Shown here: positions 47,679-60,179 of the stretch, piece after piece | How the letters are laid out: each line of letters begins with the position of its first letter | Position numbering within the stretch: position 1 is the stretch's first letter | Assembly: GCA_037501455.1 (NCBI GenBank) | Contig: CM074864.1 | Span: 56,673,001 to 56,737,000 of the forward strand | Reading direction: 5' to 3' | Origin: Lantana camara | Taxonomy: Eukaryota; Streptophyta; Magnoliopsida; Lamiales; Verbenaceae | DNA length: 64,000 nucleotides | Notes under the pieces: model-generated | The model's input: the letters and a program-made list of their open reading frames with translations, nothing else | The model's database searches: none | What the model was told of the DNA's origin: nothing | Program-made: the position numbers and the translations under genes

Positions 47679-48082
47679 TCTCTATTATTAAGCGCCAGAC
47701 CCAAGTGTGGTCTCTTGGATTTGTCTCTAATTTTTTTTTTATTTAATTATTTTTTTTTTAATTCTATACAGAACGTGTTTCAACTCCACTTTTCTCTTAA
47801 CTTACTTTCATTCTCTTCTTTTATATTCTTTTTTTTTTTTTCAAATATTTTTTTAATTTATATTTTAACTATTTCCTATGTGACAAGAGACTAACCGCTT
47901 TGGTCTATTATATATTATTTTTTTTCATATTTTCTAATTTCTATTATGTATTAGTTTTTAAACTTTAGTCATATTAAAAACAATTATAAAATAAATATGA
48001 ATATAAAAATTTTAATTTAATATATATTTAAATAATTAAATTTTATTATTTGCACACGCATAGAGTGTGCCAGAATTGCTAG
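47679..48082 (+). mobile_element. Non-autonomous Helitron, 404 bp
   Basis: The 5' end reads TCTCTATTATTAAGCGCC directly after an A. The 3' end has a hairpin GCACAC-GCATAGA-GTGTGC (48052-48070), then CAGAATTG and CTAG, directly before a T (48083). A 5' TC, a 3' stem-loop 10-12 nt before CTRR, and insertion between A and T without duplication are the Helitron hallmarks. The AT-rich body encodes nothing. Confidence 0.8.
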
Positions 48083-48240
48083 TACATATATATTTCTTTT
48101 TTATATCCTTGTAGGTTTGAATTAGGTTGTCAGACAATGTAAGATCCTTATTATCATTAATAGTTGTGTATTTAGAAACACGAAAACATTTGAATATAAA
48201 TAATATATATGGTCAAAATTTATTCATATAATATAAATAT

Positions 48241-48390
48241 TGCTGGTGTCTAGTTCAATGATACCAACGAAGGTTGGAACAAATAGGTGGAAGGTTGTTT
48301 CTTGAAAACAATGCTCCGAATTCAAATTTCTTTGGTTATTTAGGAGTGGATGTATTTAAAAAAAGAAAAAAAGAAAAAAGAGAATGTTTC
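48241..48390 (+). mobile_element. tRNA-derived SINE-like sequence
   Basis: TGGTGTCTAGTTCAATG (A-box-like) is followed about 75 bp later by CCGAATTCAAATTTC (B-box-like) and, after a short body, an A-rich end (48356-48383). Target duplications were not found. It shares the word GGAAGGTTGTTTC with the fragment at 5837-5901 (GGAGGGTTGTTTC), so both may belong to one family. Confidence 0.5.
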
Positions 48391-48956
48391 ACAAAAGTGA
48401 TCAAATAAGACAATAAATGCAACAAAAGTTAGTTGGATTCTTCCCAATTTTGATTTTATTAAGGAAGAATTTCTCAAGAACTCAACCACTTACGATCCAA
48501 TTTAATTCAAACAACGATGGAAATTAATTATCAGAAATATCGGTGGAAATGAATCTTTAGAGCAAGAAATGATGGCTCATTGCCCATCATATTAACCAAC
48601 AAGTAGACAAATGCAATTTTTTTCGTAAAAGAATGTACTAAATTCGTACGGCTTCATAAATTATTTTTGTCTGCATGTGTATTGATTTATATCTTCATTA
48701 CAGATTAGATATTTGGTGGAAAGATTTAAGAGACCCAAAGTGAATTTGCTGGGCATTGATAATCACATTGTTTGGTTTAGTCATTACTCTGGTTACGCCC
48801 ATGCCATTATTGGATTTTTTGCTTTTTTATTATTATTTTTTTTAATTCTATAGTCCATTTTTGACCTTTTTTTGGACTTGTATTTTTTAGGGGTGTATTT
48901 CATTAACTTCCCGTTGTAATTTGATTCCGTAATAATTGAGAGTGCTTCTCGTTAAT
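48391..48956. other. AT-rich intergenic DNA
   Basis: No gene or transposon end seen. It ends with the LINE target site duplication at 48957-48972. Confidence 0.55.
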
Positions 48957-48972
48957 AACACCGACCGGCTCT

Positions 48973-49619
48973 CGAGAGAACAAAGGATCTCGGTCACTGT
49001 TAATCAGCAGGTTGCCTTCACCCCTTCAATCCCTACTCATCCAACTACTTCCAGACCAATCTCAACCCGTAGCACCTTAGATATTGAACCCATCCCAACC
49101 CAGTTATCAAGTGAGTTAATTCCCTTTGGCACAACCAAACACGCCCCCACTCTCAAAACCGAAATCCAAAACCATTCCCTTTACCAGCACAGCCCCATAC
49201 CCCCTCTCCATCTTTCGCAGCAACCCCACGAAACGGCGACTCCGCTTCATCGCAGCCATGCTCGCCCCAGTTTAGATAGCCCTAGCCCTTCAAAACAGAA
49301 ACCTAAATTTTCCCACCAATACTCTAGCACGCTACTTCTTCCCCAATCCCAGCAAACCGATTCCCTCCCTAACCTGAAGCCTGACGCAACAAACCTGAGT
49401 GCCAGCTCTCAGTACTGTGAACTTCAACTAATCAATATACCTTTAACCCTCAAAATCTCGGAGAACACCCCAACCCTAATCAGAAGATCCGAAAGTTCAA
49501 AAGGAAACCCATTGGTCCACAAACCATCTCCACTCCCACCAAACCAAAAAATTCCAAACCAAACCCCAACAAATCCACCCATCCCAACACTTTTTGTCTC
49601 TCAGACATCACTAATATAG
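48973..49619 (+). pseudogene. LINE ORF1, C-terminal Pro/Ser-rich part
   Basis: The frame is open through the element start to TAG at 49617-49619; the first 37 nt of the longer frame (from 48936) lie in host flank. The product is rich in Pro, Ser, Thr and Gln with no domain, typical of the tail of plant LINE ORF1 proteins after their zinc knuckle. The knuckle and RNA-binding part are lost by 5' truncation. ORF2 starts 34 bp downstream. Confidence 0.65.
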
Positions 49620-49653
49620 CGGCGGAGGTTGCCCGGCAACCCCGCCGAGGTCA

Positions 49654-52079
49654 ATGAGTTGCCTAAGTTGGAACTGCCAGGGTTTGGGGGGGCCCTGGCG
49701 AGTTCACAATCTCAAAGCCCTCATTCGGGCACATTACCCCTCAATCATTTTCCTTTCTGAAACGCGATGTAAGAAAAGAAGGTTTGATAATTTGAAGCTA
49801 GCTTTGGATATGAATGGCATCAATGTGGACTCGGTTGGTAAAGGAGGAGGCTTGGGAATTCTGTGGAGCAAGGATTTGGACGTGACCCTCCAGAGCTATT
49901 CTATTAATCATATTGATGTGTTGGTAAAGGATGATAATGGGGCCAACGTGGAGATTCACGGGGATATATGGTGCACCAGAGGTTCAAAATAAGGAAAGAG
50001 TATAGAATTTGATGCGCTAGCTTAGCGGTCAATCAAATAGGCCATGGCTTATGAGTGGCGATTGGAATAATGTATTACTTAGAAGCGAGAAGCAAGGAGG
50101 AGTTGAGAGATCATATGGGAGGATTAATGCTTTTAGTACAGCGCTGTTGGATGTCGGGTTATCTGATTTAGGGTACGAGGGGTATCCTTTTACGTGGCTG
50201 AAAAATAGTACGGATCCAGATACTATAAGGGCCCGTCTTGACCGATCAGTTGCGAGTAATAACTGGAGGGAGCTGTTTCCGGGAGCTAATGTGCAGCACC
50301 TTACAGCATCTTGTTCGGATCACGCCCCAATTTTAACTAAGTTTTCTAGAGAGTTTTGTCGAAAGCGAAGAAGATCGAGGCCCTTTAGATTTGAGGCGAT
50401 TTGGGTAAGGTCGGAGGAGTGCAGGAAAATAATTGAGATGGAGTGGGAAGGCGGTTTAGCTGTGGACCCGACGGAGAAGGTCCTGAAAGTGGCCGAACGG
50501 TGTAGAATTGGACTATTGAGATGGCGAGAGGAGAAGAAAATTAATGGGAGGAATATCGAAGACCTTGATCAGCAACTTGTTAGGCTGAGGCAGGGATTGA
50601 TCTCGGAAGAATCTAAGAGGAAAGAGGAGGTAATCAGGAAGCAATTGGATAATTTGATTCGGAGGAGGAGCTCATATGGAAACAACGTGCTAAGGAGCAC
50701 TGGCTCAAAGAGGGAGACAGGAATACAAAATACTTCCACCTCAAAGCCTCGCATCGGGCTAAAGTCAACCATATCGCTGCTTTGAGGGATGATTCGGGAT
50801 AACTTTGTGACTCTGAAGAGGGGATTCGGGGCATTATTGAAAGGTATTTTGGCGACTTGTTTACTTCGAGCCGATGTGATCCTTCGAAAGTGGAGAACGT
50901 GCTTCAGGTTGTCTCGAATAGAGTTGATGGGGTCATGAGTCATCAATTGCTTCTCCCGTTCACTGCTGAAGAGGTAACTCAAGCCCTTAAACATATGTAT
51001 CCCCTAAAATCACCCGGACCTGATGGTCTTCCCCCTTATTTCTTTCAGAAGTATTGGAACATTGTAGGTAGAGATGTCATTGCTTGTGTTCTTAACTTTT
51101 TGAATCACGGCCGTTTCGATAAGAAATTGAATTTCACTCATGTGGTTCTTATTCCTAAGTGTAAAACTCCTGAACTTATAACCCAGTTCCGTCCTATTAG
51201 TTTGTGTAACGTGGTATATAAGATTGCTTCCAAAACTCTTGCAAACCGTATTAAGCCTCATCTTGATTCGATTATTTCTAATAACCAGTCAGCTTTTATA
51301 TCTAATCGTCTTATCAGTGATAATATCCTAGTTGCTTTCGAAGTTAATCATTTCATTAGGTGTAAGAGAACAGGGAAAGAGGGCTTCTTCAATATGAAGC
51401 TCGATATGAGTAAAGCCTATGACCGGGTTGAATGGTGGTTTCTCGAGCAGGTTTTGGTCAGGTTAGGTTTTCCACGCCCATTTATTGATCGTATCATGAC
51501 TTGCGTTTCCTCAGTCTCTTTCTCTTTTCTCCTTAATGGCTGCAATTTTGGTTTCTTGGTCCCGAAGAGGGGAATCCGTCAAGGAGACCCCCTCCCCCCT
51601 TATCTTTTTCTCCTGTGTGCAGAAGTTCTCCCAACTCTTTTACAGGAACAGGCGAGTCTCGGGAATTTAAAAGGAATTAGAATTTATCGGGATGCCCCTT
51701 CGGTGTCCCATTTGTTATTTGCTGATGATACCATGATATGTGGGCATGCCACTTGGGAGGCGGTGGAGTGTATCAAGGGGGTGTTGGACAAGTATGGCAG
51801 AGTGTCGGGACAAGTGATGAATGGACAAAAATCGTCAATGGTGTTCAGTGGGAACGTAGAGAGGAATTTTTAGGAGGAGCTGTCTAGTATTATGGGAGTG
51901 CGGAGGGTGGAGAACTTGGATTTATATCTTGGGCTACCGTCGGTGATTGGTAGGTCGAAGAAGGTGGTCTTCTCGGGGGTGGTGGAAAGTATAAAACGCC
52001 GTATTCAAGGGTATTCGGAGAAGTTTCTTTTGATGGCGGGCAAAGAAGTGCTTATTAAGGCGGTCTTGCAAGCAATACC
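49654..52079 (+). pseudogene. LINE ORF2, endonuclease and reverse transcriptase (5' part)
   Basis: ORF2 begins with MSCLSWNCQGLGGPWRV, the conserved N-terminus of plant L1 apurinic endonucleases, with FLSETR next. A frameshift after about 49960 moves the frame to 50051, where MSGDWNNVL and SDHAPIL continue the endonuclease. A second shift near 50660 leads to HWLKEGDRNTKYFHLKASHR. The reverse transcriptase frame (50857-51873) has KSPGPDGLPPYFFQ, KLDMSKAYDRVEW, GIRQGDPLPPYLF and FADDTMI. TAG at 51871-51873 interrupts, then the same frame runs on to LMAGKEVLIKAVLQAIP, where Copia-2 is inserted. Not functional. Confidence 0.9.
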
Positions 52080-53991
52080 TGTTGGAAAACACGAATCAGA
52101 AAGCAGTGGAAATTTAAAAATTTTCCAACAAAAGGATCTAGGACTCGCAATCGTGTAACCAAATTCGTAGGGATTAGAAACTTATTTTCTTAATTGTCTT
52201 TCTTGAAGCGTTTCAAGCCGCCCAATAATGCTCTTCTCGCGGCTTGATCCCCTCTCCTTGGTAAAGCTCGAATCTTCAAACTTCTAACTTGAAGCTCTCT
52301 AGAGATAGTCCACCAACTTGATCACAATCTAACTAGTAAGGATGCTAGTTCTCTAGTTAGTGTTTAGGCTTAACCTAGGGTTTCGTTTATCTTGGAGAAA
52401 GGATGGTGTTCAACACATGAACCAAAAGAATTGCCAATTAGCTCTAAGGGGAGCTCGAGCTCCCCTATTCATAATAAGGGAGTGGCCGAAAATCCTAGTC
52501 CTTATGGGCTAGGGTTTTTGGTCTCTCTCTCTCCTATTACTTGATCATCAAGTAATTTTGACTTTGACTTTGAATTCAAATTCAAATCAACTTTCAAGAG
52601 AGCTAAAAATATCCAAACTACTTTTGGATAATTTTATACTTTATTTATTTAAAATAAATAACTTATTTTATTTAATCAATTAATTCATAATTAATTAACT
52701 AGATTATTTTTCTCCAAAATAAGACTTTCTTTTTAATTCAAAAATTAAACCAAAGTCTATTAAATAATTAACTATACAATATATATATTCACACGTGTGG
52801 GACACGTGCCACTCACGTGAGCCACACGTGTGGTTTCACACGTGTGGAACCTCTTGGCCCGATTAACTCGTTTAATCATTTTCAAGCCTCAACTCATGTA
52901 ACTAAGTTGTTGTGTGTGACCCTCTAGGTTCTCAATTCAATTAGCAGTGACCCTAATTAATTAATTCACTAATTAGTTAATCAGTCCACAGATTAAACGA
53001 CCATAGTCTAGCAACAGGTGTTTAACCCCTAGCTGAATTGGAATGTTCGGATTCGATAGAACCTTTAAGTCATTGATTCATGTGAGATACAATCCTCCTA
53101 CTTACTATCTCTCAACCAAGATCTAGGGTAAGGGAATAATCAGAACCCTAATAATCCGGTCTTAAAGCTAAGTGCATTTCATATCCATTTGATCTCAATC
53201 CGAGAAACCCTTTTCTTGATGTCTTGATCTACTGCCTTGGCCAAGGACTCCATATGGCATATGAATGACTTACACAATAAGAGATCACCTTGCAAATGCA
53301 AGTGTAGGTCCTTTCTTGATTCTCATTCACTTTCATGAATCACTTGTGCAGCCCCAGCATAAGCCTTGAATCAGTTGTCTAAGGCGACACCCTTTAAAGC
53401 TTATATTCAAGACTACAGAGTTAACTCATAAAGTGACATGGGACCTCAAGTCTAAGGATCAATTAATCACATCAATGACTCGTGAGATATTTCCTAATCT
53501 TGAAGTTTCTATTTCCTGAAATAGAAACTTCCTTTCCCATTTAGGAATGTTCTCACACGGGGCACCTCAGTGAACTTACTTATTAAAGTAAGCACCCTCA
53601 TGTATCACGCACGTATCAACTATACACTTTGCACCTCCATGAAACAAGGTGGTCCTTTTTAAGGGCGTGATCCCACAAGCAAGCCTTAGAGGAGTCAGGT
53701 TGACACTCCCACTGTCTGTAGGACTCATCGGCTTGGAGCATTTTACTAATCATGACTTATGTGATATAGGGCTCGTTTCATGAACCATTTCACCTAAATG
53801 GTAGAGTCCTAAAGTCATCAGGACTAGGGGAGTTCTCATACATGCGCAGCTAAAGTAAACACATACCAAACAAGAGCATATATAGAAATGTTGCCTCAAT
53901 TCGTTATTTCATTCAAAGATTGTCTGTGATTACAATAAGGAAAAGCACAAAGCGGATATACAATCGGCTTTCTAGGGCACTGTTCCTAATT
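52080..53991 (-). repeat. 3' LTR of Copia-2
   Basis: About 1912 bp. The outer end is intact (TGTTGG). The inner end reads CCTAATT where the 5' LTR has CCTAACA, so the terminal CA is mutated. An 18-bp palindrome GGGGAGCTCGAGCTCCCC lies at 52448-52465, and five CACGTG boxes at 52792-52844. Confidence 0.9.
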
Positions 53992-54000
53992 TCACCCACT

Positions 54001-54326
54001 TGCCCGTCAAAGCCATTCTAAAGCTACTCTAAGTCCCATCTTCTGAAGATGACCTTAGAAAGCTTCTCGACTAAGGGGTTTAGTAAGTGGATCTGTCAAG
54101 TTCTCTGCTGATGTGACCCTCTCAATTTGCACATCTCCTCTTTGATAATATCACGGATTAGGCGATACTTCCTCATAATGTGCTTGGTCCGTTGGTGAGA
54201 TCTTGGTTCTCTTGCTTGAGCAACCCCCCAGTGTTGTCACAAAACACAGAAATGGGGTCTTTCATGCTAGGAACAACATGCAACTCTTGAATGAAGTTTC
54301 TAATCCAAACACCTTCCTTAGCTGCA
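54001..54326 (-). pseudogene. Copia-2 pol, frameshifted C-terminal RNase H end
   Basis: Beyond the stop after AEYLAAK, the minus strand still reads, in shifted frames, the end of Copia RNase H: VFCD...LGG, NGPST and a final HLLNPLVEKLSKV-like stretch corresponding to the usual ADPLTKPL region. Small indels around 54230 and 54325 (the repeat GCTGCA...GCAGCTAAG) broke it. Confidence 0.6.
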
Positions 54327-57300
54327 TCATTTTGCAGCTAAGTATTCGGCCTCAGTGGTCGAATCTGCAGTGGTAGTTTGCTTGGAACTCTTCCAACTCA
54401 CTGCTCCGCCGTTTAGGCAGAAAATGTATCCTGACATTGACTTAAAATCATCTAAGTCAGATGCAAAGCTTGCATCGCAGTATCCTTCGACAGTAAGATC
54501 TTTCTGACCTCCGTAAACTAAGAATAAATCTTTAGTACTTTTCAAGTACTTAAGAATATTCTTCACGGCAGCCCAGTGACTATCTCCAGGGTCAGATTGG
54601 AAACGACTTGTCACACTAAGTGCATAAGCCACATCCGGTCGAGTACATAACATTATATACATTATGCTACCTATTGCTGATGCATAAGGTGTATGAGTCA
54701 TTCTTTCCTTCTCAAGGTTAGTCTTAGGACACATCTTCTTTGAAAGACATGTTCCTACACTCATAGGAAGGTTCTTAACCTTTGCTAACTCCATATTGAA
54801 TCTCTTCAATACTTTGTCAATGTACATCGACTGTGATAGTCCTATTAACCTCCTAGATCTATCTCGATAGATTTTAATTCCAAGGATATAGGACTCATCA
54901 CCAAGATCTTTCATCTCGAATTGGTTTGATAACCATAACTTAGTCACTTTCATGTCATCCTTCGAATTCCCAATAAGAAGGATGTCATCAACATAAAGTA
55001 CTAAGAATTGCACTGAGGTCTCCAATTCCTTTCTATACACACATGATTCATTCGAAATTTGAATGAAGCCAAACGCTTTGACTGATTCATCAAATCGAAT
55101 ATTCCAATTCCTAGAAGCCTGTTTCAATCCATAGATTGATCTTTGGAGTTTGCAAACCTTTTGCTCACTCCCACTAAATGTGAAACCTATGGGTTGCTCC
55201 ATATAAATGTCTTTATCAATGTCACCATTGAGAAAGGCAGTTTTCACATCCATTTGCCTTATCTCGTAGTCATAATACGCAGCAATGGCAAGCATGATCC
55301 GAATAGACTTTTGCATTACAACTGGTGAAAATGTTTCATCAAAGTCCACGCCGGGTCTTTGAGTGAATCCTTTTTCAACCAGTCTTGCTTTGTAGGCTGC
55401 AATGCTTCCATCAACTCCAAGCTTTCTCTTAAAGATCCATTTGCAACCTATGGGTTTGACCCCATCAGGCAAATCTACCAAGGTCCAAACTTGGTTGGAG
55501 TACATGGAATCCATTTCGGATTTCATAGCTTCTATCTACTGTTCAGAGTCAGAATCTGAAAGTGCCTCCTCATATGTTAAAGGATCATTATCCTTTTGAG
55601 AGATTTCATGGAAGAATCCATACCATCTCTCCGGCTGTCTAGGAGTGCATTCAGAACGCCTTAGAGGAGGATTTACGTGTGTATCGAAATTCGTGATTGG
55701 TTGTAGTTGATCAGAAGGAGACGTTTCTTTAGTGGGAGGCGTGGGCTCACTTTGTACTTCTTCCAATTCTATGATCTTGCCTTTCTTTTCTTTAAGGAAC
55801 GGTTCCTCAAGAAAAGTGGCATTTCTGGAAACAAACACCTTTTGCTCAGATTGAGCATAGAAGTAGTATCCTATGGATTCCTTAGAATAACCTACAAAGT
55901 AGCATAAGTTAGAACGAGATTCTAACTTATCTCCCACTGTCCTCTTCACATAAGCAGGACAACCCCAAATTCTTAAGTAAGAATAATTAGGGATTTTACC
56001 ATGCCACATTTCATAGGGCGTTTTAGGGACTGACTTAGAGGGAACTAGATTCAAAATCTTTGCTGCAGTTTCTAGGGCATAACCCCAGAAAGAAGGTGGT
56101 AAGTCAGTGAAACTCATCATGGGACGAACCATATCAAGTAAGGTTTGATTCCTTCTCTCAGAAACTCCATTAATCTGAGGAGTTCCCGGAGGAGTCCACT
56201 GAGAGATACTCCCATTATCTTTGAGATGATTAAGGAATTCTTCACTAAGATATTCGCCTCCTCGATCAGATCGAAGTGCTTTGATCTTGTGACCAGTTTG
56301 GTTCTCAACCTCCTTTTGAAATTCTAAGAATTTCTCAAAAGCTTCAGATTTATACTTCATTAAGTATACATAACCATACCGACTAAAGTCATCAGTAAAG
56401 GTTATGAAATACTGATGATTGTTTCTAGTGCTTACACTAAGCGGTCCACAAACATCAGTATGGATCAAATCCAAAACCTTAGTGGCACGTTCCACAGTTC
56501 CTTTAAAAGGAACTTTGGACATTTTTCCATTGAGACAAGATTCGCAAGAAGTTAACTCTTTAAGATCATTTTCAGAGAATGATCCTAAAGTGTTTATCTT
56601 GCTAATTATGTTCTTGGAAATGTGTCCTAATCTAGCGTGCCATAAGGGAGATGAAACTTTGTCATCTCTCTTACGCTTCGTTTCTCGTTGCATATTCATA
56701 ATATTGATATTTTGAGTTAGATAAAGTCCATTACTTAGAGTACCGATGAGAACAGAAGAGTTGTTCCGTTTGATAAAGTATTTACCATTCTTAATATAAG
56801 TTTCATAACCTTCACAATCTAATATTGGAACTGAAATTATATTACGAATAATGCTCGGTACATAAAGGACTTTATTTAAGACTAACTCAAAACTACCTAA
56901 ATCTAATCTACTTGTGCCTAAAGCTCAAGCTTCAACATTTGAGCCATCGCCGATCTTCAAGACACATTCTCCTTCTTTGAGTTGTTGGACTTCACTTAGC
57001 ATCTGTACATCATTACAGATATGAGTTCCACAACCGGTATCAAGTACCCAAGAACTAGAATTAATAGAAAGATTTACTTCAACGAGAAAGATACCTTTCT
57101 TTAGAGTAGCTTTGTACTCTGGGCAGTTTCTCCTCCAATGTCCCGCTTTACCACAATGGAAGCAAACATCCTCTTTCTGATCTCGCTTCTTCTTTTGGGC
57201 CTTCCCCTTCGAAACCCCACCAGTGGGCCTAAGGGGTTTCTTCTTCTTCTTTTGGGCTTTCTTGCCCTTACCTTTAGAAGGCCCAGAAGAGGAAGATGGA

Positions 57301-57926
57301 GCATTCACCATCAAAACCTTATTGTCCTTCTTGATCGTGCTTTCAGCAGTCACAAGCTGACTAATCAGCTCAGCTACAGTAGCACCAGCATGATTCATAT
57401 TGAAGTTAAGGACAAATGGGTTGAATGATGGTGGGAGCGAGGCTAGCAACAAGTCCACTGAAAGCTCATCTTTCAGTGGCATGTCCATGGAAGCAAGTTT
57501 CTCAGTAAGGGCGAGAAACTTGAGTCCATACTCATGGACACTAGAACCTTCCCTCATTCTCAAGTGGAACAATTCCTTTGAAGTGTTATACCTTGTAACA
57601 CGTTCATGAGGGTGGTAAAGTTGCTCTAAGTGGTCGTAAATCTCCCAAGCGAATTCCATGGCCTCATGTTGCCTTTGCAAGTCCGGAGACATGTTAGCCA
57701 ACATAAGGCAACGGGCTTGGAGATTATCATCCTTCCACTTCTGAATTGCATCCCGCTTGGCCCGAGTGGGAGCTTCCCCTTCGGGACTAGGCTCTCATTC
57801 GAAGAGAACATAAGTTCTCTTCTCAGAATCTAAAATGATTTTTAGATTCCTCAGCCAATAAGAATAATTGGGACCAGTCAACTTGTTTGACTCGAGGATC
57901 GATACAAGAGGGTTTTTGGTTACCAT
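54327..57926 (-). pseudogene. Copia-2 gag-pol, one frame with three premature stops
   Basis: Gag starts at 57926 (MVTKNPLVSILESNKLTGPN). One frame runs to 54327, cut by TGA 57795-57797, TGA 56925-56927 and TAG 55536-55538. Domains in order: gag (RYNTSKELFHLRM, LLLASLPPSF); Lys-rich linker; zinc knuckle CFHCGKAGHWRRNC; protease WVLDTGCGTHIC; integrase finger (HARLGHIS, CESC); integrase core (D in LIHTDVCGPL, D in LRSDRGGEYL, E in NGVSERRNQTL); reverse transcriptase (FDETFSPVV, LYVDDILLIGNS); RNase H (GYCDASFASDLDDFKSMSGY, EAEYLAAK). Apart from the stops the protein is well preserved, so loss of function is recent. Confidence 0.92.
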
Positions 57927-60166
57927 TTCAAAACATGTAGAGAATCACAGAATCTACGACCTAAATGGTAAAACAGAGAACTAGTGAGCATGCTGAATTA
58001 TAACGATATAAAAAGATAAGGTCTTTAATCTAATGTAGCTCCCACTGTTTTTCAAAGATCTAGAATTCCCAAAGATCTAAGAGGAACACATTTCCCAATG
58101 GGTACTAAGATCCTAGGCATTTTGCCTCGAACCCACGACTCGCGAACATTCTAAGTAAGAACCCTAGGTAGGTACAACTTACCAATTCTAACACCTTTAG
58201 AACTCTTAGTAATTGTTTTTGCATCACCTATCTTTCAATATGGACCCACGACTCGTGCGATATCCATATTTACTTAGGCGTTAAGCTAGACCCATCAATC
58301 ATAAGATCATGATCAAAACTTAGTTCAAACGCCCACGACTCGTGGACATCGCCCTTGCTAAAATTGATCACGAAATATTGATCATTTAAAAGGATCAATT
58401 AGGTAACTAAGAACTAATGAGCTCTACTAGCTATCCCACGACTCGTGAACAATAACTAGTTTCACTTACTAAACTTAAAACCTATTGATGGAATGCTAGG
58501 AATTTAATTCAAAATTTGCATCTCGAATTAAACACCTATTTGTTCGAAATTAGCTTAATATTTAACGGGAATTTTCGAATCAACCGGAGAGTTGTCCGGT
58601 TCGACCTCACCAACATATATGTTATCCAATTTTATTAGTCTTGATTAATGCAAGTACACTTAAATGCATTTCAAACAAGCACATAAACAGATAACATGTC
58701 CTAGCATGATACTAACATGTAATGATCATGGGTTCTACCTATCTTATGCGTGATATGTGGGAGCCACTCCACAATCACAAGTTCTAACATACATGCCAGA
58801 TAAACAGTTTAAATCACATAAGGGAAAGCGGTAACAAAATACGAGCCCTATCTCTATTACATTTTTACAATTGAGATTCCCCTCCCTAACATTTTGAGGG
58901 GTCTTCACTTATGGCCTCCTTGTTACTTGAATGTGGTCCATCTTACTCCATGGGTGCATTCTCTCCAAAATGAAAATAAAACCTCACCACCTATCTCTAC
59001 TCTCAAATTACAATAAAAGGAAAAAGACATAAAGTAATAAGGCTCAATCTTCATATTGGCCTTAGACAATTACACGGGGCATACCCCGGCCTCAAAAACA
59101 GTAATATGGAAAGCCACATAATAAATCACATAACAGTACGCACATAAGTGAGGCTCCAACCTCAATTGAAAAACGCAACTATAGGGCTCCAACCCCAATT
59201 TAAACCATCCATGTGCATAAATTAAAACCATACATAAGTCTAAACCCATGATCACCTAACATGCATAAATTGCAAGAATTTAAATTTAACTAATAAATTA
59301 AAATTCTCGCTTTAAGCTCTAATAGCTTAAAACACGACTTAGATGCAATTCTTGTTCAAGAGCCTTTTCAATAAAACCCGAAAAATAATAAACTAATAAA
59401 ATTCCAATTAATTTCTGAAAATTAATAATTTTATTCTTTCAGTATTTTCATAAAGTTTGTAATTTTTCCCAAAATTTAAATCGATCAATTTATCAAAAAT
59501 CCCAATTTAATCAAAATTTTAAAATAATTTTATTTTAGCAAAATTGATTTTAAAAGATAAAATTAAAATAAAATTAAATCGGGATTTTGAAGGACCGAAA
59601 ACACGAAACACGAAAACACGAAAATTGGCCCGGAACCACCCGCCCAAGGGGGCACCGCCGCGCGGCATCAGGCACGCGAACACGCTGGGCGCGTGGCCCG
59701 TGCGCTTGTCACGTGCAGCAATTTCCGCTCGATGGCGGGCCGTCTCGGCCTGGGCATCCCGCTCTGTTGCGGGACGGTGCGGGCGGCTGTCCCGCGCTGT
59801 TGCGGGACAGGCGAGAGGGCGGCCACCCGCGGGGTTGAGGGAGGGCTGGGAAGCGGCGACGGGCCCTGGGCGTGCGACGTGCTAGCACGCCTAGACTCTT
59901 CCTTTTCGTGTTCCGTTCCGTATTTTGGGTTTCTCCAAAACCCGGTTCAATCCATAATTAAGAAAAATACGATTTAAATAGATTTCAATCAAAACGGTTT
60001 TCAAAAACACGATTTAAGAAGACAGTTACAGAAATTCAAGAAAAATTATAGTTTCGTAATTCAGGCTTTCTAAAAGAACTCATGAATACCTAATTCGCAT
60101 CTAAGCCTAAGAATTTCTACCAAATTCAAAATAATTGAGACGAATCAGAAACATGATTAACGAGGT
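57927..60166 (-). other. Long untranslated leader of Copia-2
   Basis: About 2.2 kb between primer site and gag. It contains four spaced copies of CCCACGACTCGTG (58132, 58245, 58332, 58435), an AT-rich centre, and a GC-rich island with stable hairpins at about 59630-59885. Open frames in the island (59544-59885 and overlaps) lie on the opposite strand and show no protein features. Confidence 0.75.
59757..59809. other. Two adjacent stable hairpins in the Copia-2 leader
   Basis: TCCCGC-TCTGTT-GCGGGA (59757-59774) and TGTCCCGC-GCTGTT-GCGGGACA (59788-59809) share the loop core CTGTT. The second has a perfect 8-bp stem. They sit in the GC-rich island and would form in the genomic RNA as well. Confidence 0.75.
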
Positions 60167-60179
60167 GGCTCTGATACCA
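60167..60179 (-). other. Primer binding site (tRNA-iMet) of Copia-2
   Basis: TGGTATCAGAGCC on the minus strand, 2 nt inside the 5' LTR boundary at 60182. Confidence 0.9.

Noticed and set aside
49654..49992. Endonuclease-like frame as a host DNA repair gene
   Set aside because: The N-terminal SWNCQGLGG form, the following reverse transcriptase, poly(A) and target duplication show it is LINE ORF2.
59544..59977. Overlapping Arg/Ala-rich frames in the GC-rich island
   Set aside because: GC-rich DNA has few stops; three overlapping frames are open, and none looks like a protein. The island lies antisense in a retroelement leader.
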